From positions 49,413-113,412 of the forward strand of contig MFXH01000007.1 of assembly GCA_001788795.1 (NCBI GenBank): DNA of 64,000 bases, written 5' to 3'. Of the stretch, positions 9,352 through 15,733 are shown piece by piece; within the stretch, counting starts at the first letter, position 1, and every line of letters begins with the position of its first letter. This DNA comes from Candidatus Peregrinibacteria bacterium RIFOXYA2_FULL_41_18 (GTDB lineage: Bacteria > Patescibacteriota > Gracilibacteria > UBA1369 > UBA12470). Under the pieces are notes generated by a model, which ran no database searches, was not told where the DNA came from, and saw only the letters and a list, made by a program, of their open reading frames with translations. The position numbers were made by a program, and so were the translations under genes.

Positions 9352-10143
9352 ATGAGAATCATTTTTATCGGTGACATCGTAGGCAGGCCCGGAAGAGAGG
9401 CAACGAAAAAGCTCATTCCGAAACTTAAAAAAGAGTTCGAGCCTCATTTGATAATCGCGAATGGTGAGAATATATCTGGAGGAAAAGGGCTTACATCCGA
9501 TCATTTGGACGAGATGCGTCATGCCGGAATAGATTTTTTCACTTCCGGAAATCATATCTGGCATAATCGTGATTTGTTTCCGCGAATGGATGAGAAAGAT
9601 CCGCACGTTATCAGACCTGCAAATTTTCCTTCAAATAATCCCGGAAGAGGGTGGCGGATCGTTGAGACGGCTCTCATGAAAAGGATTCTTGTGATTAATT
9701 TGCACGGACGAGTTTTTATGCATAGAGATTACGAATGTCCTTTTTTGGCGGTTGATAAGATTTTGCGCGAGACGGCGCACGAATATCTTGATGGAATTTT
9801 TGTGGATTTTCATGCGGAGGCGACCAGTGAAAAAGTTGCTATGGGTAAATATTTGGATGGACGCGTTGGTGCGATTTTCGGAACGCACACGCATGTACCG
9901 ACTGCAGATTTGCAGATATTGCCCAAGGGGACCGCGTATTTAACAGATACGGGAATGGTTGGACTTAAGGATTCGATAATTGGAGTTGATAAAGAACCTA
10001 TTTTGAAAAACTTCCTAACGCAGATGCCGGTGAAGCATGAAATTTCTTCACATGGGCTCGTCAGTTTTTCTGCGGTTTATGCGGATATCGGAAAAGAAGG
10101 TGCGACCGAAGTGAAGCAGATTTTGCGTGAAATAGAAGTTTAG
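9352..10143 (+). CDS. ymdB: YmdB-family metallophosphoesterase
   Basis: 263 aa, normal length for the TIGR00282/YmdB family. Di-metal ligands are in place: GDIVGRPGRE (Asp8), ANGENISGGKG (Asn/Glu), SGNHIWHNRD, DFHAEATSEK and FGTHTHVPTAD. Characterised relatives are 2',3'-cyclic-nucleotide phosphodiesterases that influence RNA turnover and developmental choices. In many bacteria the gene sits next to rny (RNase Y), but not here. Cytoplasmic, no signal peptide. Confidence 0.9.
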   Translation: MRIIFIGDIVGRPGREATKKLIPKLKKEFEPHLIIANGENISGGKGLTSDHLDEMRHAGIDFFTSGNHIWHNRDLFPRMDEKDPHVIRPANFPSNNPGRGWRIVETALMKRILVINLHGRVFMHRDYECPFLAVDKILRETAHEYLDGIFVDFHAEATSEKVAMGKYLDGRVGAIFGTHTHVPTADLQILPKGTAYLTDTGMVGLKDSIIGVDKEPILKNFLTQMPVKHEISSHGLVSFSAVYADIGKEGATEVKQILREIEV

Positions 10144-10184
10144 AGTATTTTTATCCGCGCAAAAACAAACACTAACCTTCTTAT

Positions 10185-11399
10185 ATGATGTATCAAACGC
10201 GTAGTAGCTTGATTAAGTTTTCCGTATGGATGATGGTGTTCTTCATGGTCGGGTGGCTGACTTCTTATTTTTATAATGATATCGGCGATTTCCAGACTGA
10301 AGTTGTTGCAGTTGATGAGTCCGATTCGCAAGACGAAATTGATTTGGGACTTTTTTGGGACGTGAAAGATTTGCTCGATTCCGCATATGTCGACTTGAGC
10401 AAAGTCAATAGCGAGGAGATGCTTTATGGCGCAATCGATGGATTGGTTGATTCTGTTGATGATCCTTATACAGTTTTCATGGATCCGGAAGAGACAAAAG
10501 AGTTTCAAGAAAATATGGGAGGAGAGCTTGAAGGCATCGGCGCAGAATTGACTATAGAAAATGGCGAACTTGTAATTGTCACCCCTTTTAAGGGTTCTCC
10601 TGCCGAAACAAAAGGTCTTCTTCCGAATGATATTATTTATTTGATAGATGGCGAACGTGCGAATGAAATGTCGGTTTTTGATGCAATTATGGCTATACGA
10701 GGCGAGGCCGGAACAACCGTTAACCTTACGATAGTCAGAGAGGGTGAAGGTGAGCCTCTTGTTTTTGACATAGAGAGAGCGAAAATCGAAATCGATAGTG
10801 TTGAATGGGAAGTTATAGATGGCGAAAATGGCAAAAGTATTGGATATATAAGCATTTATCAATTTGGCGATAAAACGGAGGATGAATTCCAAGAAGCGGT
10901 AAACGATATTGTTCTGGCAAATGTTGACGGCGTAATTCTGGACATGCGAAATAATGGAGGCGGATATCTCGATACAGCAGTTGCTGTTATTTCCGAATTC
11001 GCTTCAGGTCAAAACAAGGCTGTTGCCGTAAAAATGAGGGATGATGTAAATAATGAAATCTACTATACAACCGGTGATGCAAGTTTCGCCGGATTGCCGC
11101 TTGTTGTTCTTGTTAATTCCGGCTCCGCTTCCGCTTCGGAAATTGTCGCAGGAGCGTTGCAGGATTACGAAACCGGCATAATTATGGGCGAGCAGACTTT
11201 CGGGAAAGGAAGCGTTCAAACGGTTGAGCCGTTAAGCGACGGATCCAGTCTTCGCATGACCGTAGCAAAATGGTATACGCCATCTGATAGAAGCATAGAC
11301 GATGTCGGAATTACTCCTGATATTACAGTAACCGACGTTTATGAAACCGAAGAGGATGAGCAATTGGACGAAGCTATTTCTTATCTGTCTGGCATGTAA
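10185..11399 (+). CDS. C-terminal processing protease, peptidase S41 with PDZ domain
   Basis: 404 aa. One N-terminal membrane anchor (residues ~8-28), a short helical region, a PDZ domain (~110-190, GIGAELTIENGELVIVTPF to LTIVREGEG), then the S41 core. Catalytic Ser is in NSGSASASEIVAGALQDY and Lys in GEQTFGKGSVQ. Such CtpA-like proteases cut extracytoplasmic proteins at the C-terminus and help wall-enzyme turnover or regulated proteolysis. In this genome it is a candidate partner for envelope signalling such as the ECF sigma factor at 26824 (inference). MM at the start leaves 10185 or 10188 open. Confidence 0.92.
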   Translation: MMYQTRSSLIKFSVWMMVFFMVGWLTSYFYNDIGDFQTEVVAVDESDSQDEIDLGLFWDVKDLLDSAYVDLSKVNSEEMLYGAIDGLVDSVDDPYTVFMDPEETKEFQENMGGELEGIGAELTIENGELVIVTPFKGSPAETKGLLPNDIIYLIDGERANEMSVFDAIMAIRGEAGTTVNLTIVREGEGEPLVFDIERAKIEIDSVEWEVIDGENGKSIGYISIYQFGDKTEDEFQEAVNDIVLANVDGVILDMRNNGGGYLDTAVAVISEFASGQNKAVAVKMRDDVNNEIYYTTGDASFAGLPLVVLVNSGSASASEIVAGALQDYETGIIMGEQTFGKGSVQTVEPLSDGSSLRMTVAKWYTPSDRSIDDVGITPDITVTDVYETEEDEQLDEAISYLSGM

Positions 11400-11413
11400 T
11401 ACTCAATTATAAG

Positions 11414-11441
11414 TTGATTTATGTCTGGCTTTTAATATAAT
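11414..11441 (+). promoter_or_regulatory. tRNA-Ser(UGA) promoter
   Basis: TTGATT (11414-11419), 16 bp, TATAAT (11436-11441), 18 bp before the tRNA 5' end. Confidence 0.65.
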
Positions 11442-11459
11442 TCCTGTGCGTCGCAGTAC

Positions 11460-11549
11460 GGAGAGGTGGCAGAGCGGTTGAACGCGGCGGTCTTGAAAAC
11501 CGTTAGACCCCTCGGGGTCTCGTGAGTTCGAATCTCACCCTCTCCGCCA
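11460..11549 (+). tRNA. tRNA-Ser(UGA)
   Basis: 90 nt with a long variable arm. Acceptor GGAGAGG pairs with CCTCTCC, discriminator G, encoded CCA (11547-11549). Anticodon TGA at 11494-11496 in the loop of CGGTC/ACCG. One of three tRNA-Ser genes within 9 kb. A structured F1 element starts five bases after the CCA. Confidence 0.95.
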
Positions 11550-11554
11550 GTTAT

Positions 11555-11702
11555 GTTGCGAGGTTTGCGGTCTGGAGCAAAGCGAAGACGAGCTCCGTCG
11601 AGTTTTCGCGTAGCGTAAGACTCCGAGTAGAAAATTCTCATATTCTGTTCGTAAGAACAGACATGAAATTTTCTAACGAGAAGAGCAAACCCCTACCTGA
11701 AT
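11555..11702 (+). ncRNA. Structured element F1, copy a
   Basis: Four stems in the order shared with copies at 13351 and 44987. P1 GGTTTGC (11562-11568) with GCAAACC (11685-11691). P2 GCGAA-GACG (11582-11590) with CGTC...TTCGC (11596-11609). P3 AGAAAATT (11629-11636) with AATTTTCT (11667-11674). P4 TCTGTTC-gtaa-GAACAGA (11644-11661). Conserved flanks are GTTGCGAG at the start and CCCTACCTGAA at the end. The first 20 bases recur at 11703-11722, as if a second copy began there and was truncated at about 11730. Nature unknown (RNA or mobile repeat). Confidence 0.6.
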
Positions 11703-11791
11703 GTTGCGAGGCTTGCGGTCCGTAGCGATATCTTTTCGCTTTATACAGATAATAAGCTATAATTTTCCCATCTACTTCCTAATCCACTCAT

Positions 11792-12031
11792 ATGAAATGC
11801 AATTGCTGCATTGTTCATAAGGTCACGGCCGTTTTGGTCTTGATTGGCGCACTCAACTGGGGGCTTGTTGGAGCTTTTCAGGTAAATCTTGTAGAACTTC
11901 TTCTGAGCAACTGGCCGGCTGTCGTCAAGGCTGTATATATCCTTGTTGGGCTTTCCGCATTGGCTATGCCGCTAACAATGTTTTGTAAAAAATGCAAAGA
12001 CGGCGGATGCTGCTGCAAAACAGAAAAGTAA
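11792..12031 (+). CDS. DUF378 small membrane protein
   Basis: 79 aa. Two membrane segments around the family signature ALNWGLVGAFQVNLVE, and YILVGLSALAMP. Both ends carry Cys clusters (CNCCIVH at the N-terminus; CKKCKDGGCCC at the C-terminus), more Cys than usual, suggesting metal or disulfide chemistry. Function of the family is unknown. An extended -10-like TATAAT sits near 11758, and a strong terminator follows. Confidence 0.8.
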   Translation: MKCNCCIVHKVTAVLVLIGALNWGLVGAFQVNLVELLLSNWPAVVKAVYILVGLSALAMPLTMFCKKCKDGGCCCKTEK

Positions 12032-12045
12032 TATTTTCGTTTTCT

Positions 12046-12079
12046 AAAAAAGACCTTCGACGTTGGGGGTCTTTTTTTG
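12046..12079 (+). terminator. Intrinsic terminator after the DUF378 gene
   Basis: AAAAAGACC (12046-12054) pairs with GGTCTTTTT, followed by a T-run to 12078. Confidence 0.85.
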
Positions 12080-12129
12080 TTTAGATCTTGGTGTTATCCT
12101 GTAACTACTATCACTTAACACAAAACTCC

Positions 12130-12360
12130 ATGTACCAGCTACAATCGCTCGAAGCGATTATCGATAAGTTTTGGTGGGTATTGCCGATATTCATCTTGTG
12201 TATAACTTGGAGCGTTATTTGGAAAGGCATCGCTCTATGGAAATCTGCTCGCAACGGAAGCAAGGCGTGGTTTATCGTTTTGCTTCTTGTGAATACGATT
12301 GGAATTCTTGAGATAATTTATGTATTTGTGTTTTCGAAAAAAGAGAAGAATGCCGATTAG
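12130..12360 (+). CDS. DUF5652-like small membrane protein
   Basis: 76 aa from the ATG at 12130 (MYQLQSLEAIIDKFWWV), chosen over an in-frame upstream start because the upstream codons lie in the leader. Two membrane helices (FWWVLPIFILCITWSVIWK and WFIVLLLVNTIGILEIIYVFVF) joined by GIALWKSARNGSKA and ending in a charged KKEK tail. This two-helix pattern matches the DUF5652 family, frequent in Patescibacteria. Function unknown. Confidence 0.65.
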   Translation: MYQLQSLEAIIDKFWWVLPIFILCITWSVIWKGIALWKSARNGSKAWFIVLLLVNTIGILEIIYVFVFSKKEKNAD

Positions 12361-12398
12361 ATTGAAAATACGTTAAGAATCTTTTCATTTAAACCGTC

Positions 12399-12731
12399 AT
12401 GGAAATCGTATTAAAAAGCCTAGCCTCAGCTGTTGTAACTGCGATTATTCTTGTAATCGCCAAGTATTCTGGTCCAAAACTCGCCGGTGCTATAGGCGGA
12501 ATCCCTATAGTATTTGCGATATCGTACATTTTGATAACGATGGATGATAAAAACTTGGCGAGGGAGTTTCTTATTGGAGGAATTTACGGAGCGATCGCGG
12601 CGATTTTCTTCAGCATTGTTTTGATATGGTTAAATGCCGAGTTTATAAAAATGCATTGGGTTAATTTTGCCGTTGCTTATATCGCATGTTTCTTATTAGC
12701 ATTCGGATTGGCTCATTTTACGACAAAGTAA
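12399..12731 (+). CDS. Four-helix membrane protein, possibly DUF3147/GlpM-like
   Basis: 110 aa with four membrane helices and a GPKLAGAIGGIPIVFAIS motif between helices 1 and 2, as in small DUF3147/GlpM-type proteins. The family match is by eye and weak. It follows the DUF5652 gene by 38 bp on the same strand and may share its transcript. Confidence 0.5.
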   Translation: MEIVLKSLASAVVTAIILVIAKYSGPKLAGAIGGIPIVFAISYILITMDDKNLAREFLIGGIYGAIAAIFFSIVLIWLNAEFIKMHWVNFAVAYIACFLLAFGLAHFTTK

Positions 12732-12765
12732 TTCGGAGACTATTTCAAGAGACAGCGTGATGCGA

Positions 12766-12795
12766 TTGACAAATCCCCTCGTCTAGGCGTATAGT
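12766..12795 (+). promoter_or_regulatory. Promoter of the RRM gene with a long leader
   Basis: TTGACA (12766-12771), 18 bp, TATAGT (12790-12795). The ATG is at 12932, giving a ~130-nt untranslated leader, unusually long for this genome and of the kind expected for post-transcriptional or autoregulatory control of an RNA-binding protein. Confidence 0.6.
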
Positions 12796-12931
12796 TCGCG
12801 TGCAGTTTTCTCAAGGAAGCTTCTCGCAGGATTCTCGCAGGACAGTAAGATGCGCTTATAACGTCCCTCAAGGGTTTCTCAGTCGAAAGCAGTCAGGGGA
12901 AAAGGCACATAAATTTTAATCCCCATTCAAA

Positions 12932-13258
12932 ATGGCAAAGAAGTTGTACGTAGGCGGATTGCCTTACTCAACCACAGAGGATGCGTTAAAAGCAGCATTC
13001 GAAGCTGTCGGTGCAGTCGAAGAAGTGAAGATCATCACTGATAGAATGACCGGAAGGTCAAGAGGTTTCGGTTTCGTAACAATGGCTAACGATGACGATG
13101 CTCCAAAGGCAATCGACATGTTCCATGGCAAAGACTTCGAAGGAAGGACTTTGACAGTTAACGAGGCTAAGCCTTTAGAAGACAGACCACCAAGAAGAAG
13201 CTTCGGTGGCGGTGGATCAAGAGGTGGTTTCGGCGGAGGACGCAGAGACCAGTTCTAA
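12932..13258 (+). CDS. RRM-domain RNA-binding protein with Gly/Arg-rich tail
   Basis: 108 aa. A single RRM: RNP2 LYVGGLPYS (residues 5-13) and RNP1 RSRGFGFV, then a flexible tail rich in Gly, Arg and Phe (RRSFGGGGSRGGFGGGRRDQF). It matches the glycine-rich RRM proteins of cyanobacteria and other bacteria, which act as cold-inducible RNA chaperones. A long leader and a strong terminator make it a monocistronic unit. Confidence 0.92.
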   Translation: MAKKLYVGGLPYSTTEDALKAAFEAVGAVEEVKIITDRMTGRSRGFGFVTMANDDDAPKAIDMFHGKDFEGRTLTVNEAKPLEDRPPRRSFGGGGSRGGFGGGRRDQF

Positions 13259-13311
13259 TTCCACAGTCTTGCCGGTTTGCGCAAGCAAGCAGGCATCAAA
13301 CGAACATTTCT

Positions 13312-13342
13312 AAACAGGGCACGCGCATCGGCCCTGTTTTTT
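13312..13342 (+). terminator. Intrinsic terminator after the RRM gene
   Basis: AAACAGGGC pairs with GCCCTGTTT, followed by T-run (13331-13342). F1 copy b starts nine bases later. Confidence 0.85.
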
Positions 13343-13350
13343 AGTGAAGA

Positions 13351-13487
13351 GTAGCGAGCTCGACGGTCCGTAGCGAAGCGTGAGCGGAACGCTTCACGCG
13401 TAGCGGAGGAGGATTCTCAAGAAATAAGGAGTGTCGTCGAAGACGACCGACTTATTTCGTAGAGAATCAAGTCGAGCCCTATTGAAG
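13351..13487 (+). ncRNA. Structured element F1, copy b
   Basis: P1 GCTCGAC (13358-13364) with GTCGAGC (13471-13477). P2 GAAGCGT (13375-13381) with ACGCTTC (13389-13395). P3 GATTCTC (13412-13418) with GAGAATC (13462-13468). P4 base AAATAAG (13422-13428) with CTTATTT (13451-13457), tip GTCGTC-gaa-GACGAC (13433-13447). Starts GTAGCGAG and ends CCCTATTGAAG. Another GTAGCGAG follows at once (13488), like the start of a further truncated copy. Confidence 0.65.
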
Positions 13488-13519
13488 TAGCGAGGATGGC
13501 GATCGGCCTAGGTAAAATC

Positions 13520-13852
13520 TTAGAACGAAAGCCCAGCTCTGCGGACTTCATCTCCAGTTAAGCCTCTGAATTTTTGGAGCTCTTCGGCTAATTCGGGATC
13601 CTTAAATGTTTTCGCAAGAAAACTCCTCATTGTATCTCTTACTATTTGGGTTTCCGGATGTATAACACCTGAAATCCATCCACGACTATTAATTATCTCT
13701 TCCCTTAATTCTTCAGGAGTTGCCGTTCCGCAAATATGATAAAGCCTGCCTCCTGCAGCTTGCTTTATTTGATATGCTTCTGCCCCTCTTATTTCTTCGT
13801 AAACAAACGCGAATTTTTCATTCCCCATGCTCAGCGCTTCTAAAGTTGGCAT
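13520..13852 (-). CDS. Hypothetical protein, 110 aa
   Basis: Reads as a soluble, charged, mostly helical protein (EEIRGAEAYQIKQAAGG, TPEELREEIINSRGW, DPELAEELQKFRGLTGDEV) with no signal peptide or membrane segment. I recognise no family. The ATG at 13852 follows an A/T-rich leader typical of this genome. The PPC gene lies 42 bp upstream on the same strand, so they may be co-transcribed. Confidence 0.6.
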   Translation of the reverse strand: MPTLEALSMGNEKFAFVYEEIRGAEAYQIKQAAGGRLYHICGTATPEELREEIINSRGWISGVIHPETQIVRDTMRSFLAKTFKDPELAEELQKFRGLTGDEVRRAGLSF

Positions 13853-13894
13853 TTTTTTGATTTAACAATAAGATGGCATACTACCACTTATCGA

Positions 13895-14314
13895 CTAGAA
13901 GTCAAGCAGGTTCACACCAAGCTCAGCATCCAGCTTCCTCCCTATATCCGCGTCCATTTCCGTAATTATCACCTCGCAGGTCACGCCAACTTCACCCATA
14001 AATAGATGCCCACCCATCGTATTGCAATCGTCATCGCTAAGCGTGATATGTATGTGAAGGCGAACTTCGTCGTTCATAATCGTTATATTTCCGAGAAGAG
14101 ATGTCACTTCGTAAATGCCTTCCAGTTTTCGCGTCTTATACTGCTTGGTTTTAAGGTCTATCAGCCCGATTTCCGCCTTGCTGAGAGCGCCGATTCCCTG
14201 AACCGTGCCTGCGCGAATAGAATTGTCTTCGCAAACTTTTTTCAAGATCGAGAGAACGTCTTCGCCTTTGTCGATTCTTACCACTATTTTGTCGCCGAAC
14301 TTCTTGGATTTCAT
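13895..14314 (-). CDS. PPC/DUF296-domain protein
   Basis: 139 aa, full length for a stand-alone plants-and-prokaryotes conserved (PPC) domain. Characteristic parts: GTVQGIGALSKAEIGLIDL near the middle and the metal-site-like LHIHITLSDDDCNTMGGHL. Bacterial members are small trimeric proteins of uncertain role; in plants the domain accompanies AT-hook DNA-binding proteins. Cytoplasmic. Confidence 0.88.
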   Translation of the reverse strand: MKSKKFGDKIVVRIDKGEDVLSILKKVCEDNSIRAGTVQGIGALSKAEIGLIDLKTKQYKTRKLEGIYEVTSLLGNITIMNDEVRLHIHITLSDDDCNTMGGHLFMGEVGVTCEVIITEMDADIGRKLDAELGVNLLDF

Positions 14315-14408
14315 GTTTTTGGCTTAGTAATGCGCAAATTATACAGATGTTCATTGCGAAGGCAAAATGTTTCAGGCTATAATCTTTGCGTAATTTAATA
14401 AAATAAAA

Positions 14409-14873
14409 ATGAAAAAAATCCTGAAGTTGGCTGCATGTATTCTTGGATCCGAAATCGCCGGTAACATACCGACGATTGTTACCGTTGGAGCCATAACAGA
14501 TTGGTATGTTGTATTGAACAAGCCTTCCTTCAATCCTCCGAACTGGATTTTCGGGCCCGTTTGGACGCTGCTTTTTGCACTTATGGGAATTGCATTTTAT
14601 TTCGTACTGGAGTCAAAAGGGCGAATGCGAAAAATCGCGATTACGATGTTTGTCGTGCAGTTTTTACTCAATATCGCGTGGTCTTTTTTGTTCTTCGGGA
14701 TGCAGTCTCCCCTCTATGCCCTGATAGATATCGGCCTTCTGTTAATTGCAATTATCGGTACTATTTGGGCGTTTTATAAAGTCGATAAAAAAGCCGGCTA
14801 TTTACTCATTCCGTATTTGCTATGGGTAAGCTTCGCGAGCGTGCTTAATTATGCGATTTGGACCTTAAATTAA
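14409..14873 (+). CDS. tspO: TspO/MBR-family membrane protein
   Basis: 154 aa, five membrane helices, the family's usual size. Signature residues include WYVVLNKPSFNPPNWIFGPVW, WTLLFALMGIAFY and the SFLFFGMQSPLYALIDI stretch. TspO binds porphyrins and cholesterol-like ligands and is linked to stress and tetrapyrrole handling. A TATAAT at ~14386 lies 18 bp before the ATG. The 3' end overlaps the convergent gene at 14845 by 29 bp. Confidence 0.93.
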   Translation: MKKILKLAACILGSEIAGNIPTIVTVGAITDWYVVLNKPSFNPPNWIFGPVWTLLFALMGIAFYFVLESKGRMRKIAITMFVVQFLLNIAWSFLFFGMQSPLYALIDIGLLLIAIIGTIWAFYKVDKKAGYLLIPYLLWVSFASVLNYAIWTLN

Positions 14874-15123
14874 ACCTCATCCAGATCTTCTTAAAAAAAG
14901 GCAACGTTAATGTCGAAAGCATGAATCCAACTGCCGGCACTATCGCGTTCAGCCATGCGTTTTCGATTTCAATCGCCTGCATATAAAGGCCGATTGCGAG
15001 ATACGTCAGACCGGCCAAAATTATACGTCGAGTCCAACTCGTTTCCCAAGCCTTATCTTTTTCAACAGATTCGTTTCTGGCTTTTATTGAATCTATTTCT
15101 TGTTTTAATTGTTCCATCTCCAT
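14845..15123 (-). CDS. Small two-helix membrane protein with N-terminal coiled coil
   Basis: 92 aa. Residues 1-25 are a charged helix (EMEQLKQEIDSIKARNES), then KAWETSWTRRI, then two membrane helices (IILAGLTYLAIGLYMQAIE; AIVPAVGFMLSTLTLPFFKK) and a basic tail. Proteins of this shape are common in Patescibacteria; function unknown. A TATACT at 15129-15134 on the same strand is only ~6 bases from the ATG, so the mRNA may be leaderless. Confidence 0.65.
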   Translation of the reverse strand: MEMEQLKQEIDSIKARNESVEKDKAWETSWTRRIILAGLTYLAIGLYMQAIEIENAWLNAIVPAVGFMLSTLTLPFFKKIWMRFNLRSKSHN

Positions 15124-15151
15124 GTCGCAAGTATACTAAATCAGCTTACAC

Positions 15152-15733
15152 ATGCCAAATATGCGCCTTCTTCTCATCGACAATTACGACTCGTTTACTT
15201 ACAACCTTTATCAGCAAATTTGCCGATTGGGTGCGAGTGTTGATGTACGTAAGCACGATGAGATTTCACTTAGTGCCGTTCGTGATTACGATGCGATTGT
15301 TATTTCGCCCGGACCCAAAAAACCATCCGACAGTGGAATTTCTTGTGAGGTTATCGCGAAGTTTTATGATAAGAAGCCGATCCTTGGCGTGTGTCTTGGA
15401 CATCAGTGTATAGGAGAAGTTTTTGGAAGTAAGACTGTTCATGCGCCGAAGGTCATGCATGGTAAGACGAGTTCCATATTTCATAATGGACATGGAATTT
15501 TTCATGGCGTGACAAACCCTTTCAAGGCGGCGCGGTATCATTCGCTCGTAATTGATCGCGTGCCCGAGGAATTCGAATTAACGGCTTGGACTCGCGATAA
15601 AATCACTATGGGCATTGCGCATAAAAAGTATCCTGTCCATGGCGTACAGTTCCATCCTGAATCTTTTTTGACCGATTCGGGTGATAAAATAATAAGAAAT
15701 TTTTTGCATGAAATTGCGCGAAATGAAAATTAG
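15152..15733 (+). CDS. pabA: Aminodeoxychorismate/anthranilate synthase glutamine amidotransferase subunit
   Basis: 193 aa, full-length class I glutamine amidotransferase: LLIDNYDSFTYNLYQ at the start, catalytic Cys in GVCLGHQCIGE, and the His/Glu pair in GVQFHPESFLTDSG. It releases ammonia from glutamine for the chorismate-binding partner. The next gene is PabB-PabC and overlaps by 26 bp, which favours p-aminobenzoate rather than tryptophan synthesis. ATGs at 15152 and 15161 are both possible. Confidence 0.9.
   Translation: MPNMRLLLIDNYDSFTYNLYQQICRLGASVDVRKHDEISLSAVRDYDAIVISPGPKKPSDSGISCEVIAKFYDKKPILGVCLGHQCIGEVFGSKTVHAPKVMHGKTSSIFHNGHGIFHGVTNPFKAARYHSLVIDRVPEEFELTAWTRDKITMGIAHKKYPVHGVQFHPESFLTDSGDKIIRNFLHEIARNEN

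Noticed and set aside
10140..10892. 250-codon minus-strand frame opposite the S41 protease gene
   Set aside because: It lies wholly over a gene with clear PDZ and S41 motifs, and its translation has no protein-like pattern.
11555..13487. F1 elements as CRISPR repeats or integron attC sites
   Set aside because: No regular repeat-spacer alternation. The stems vary while the unpaired bases are conserved, and no attC core (GTTRRRY with its complement) or integrase is present.
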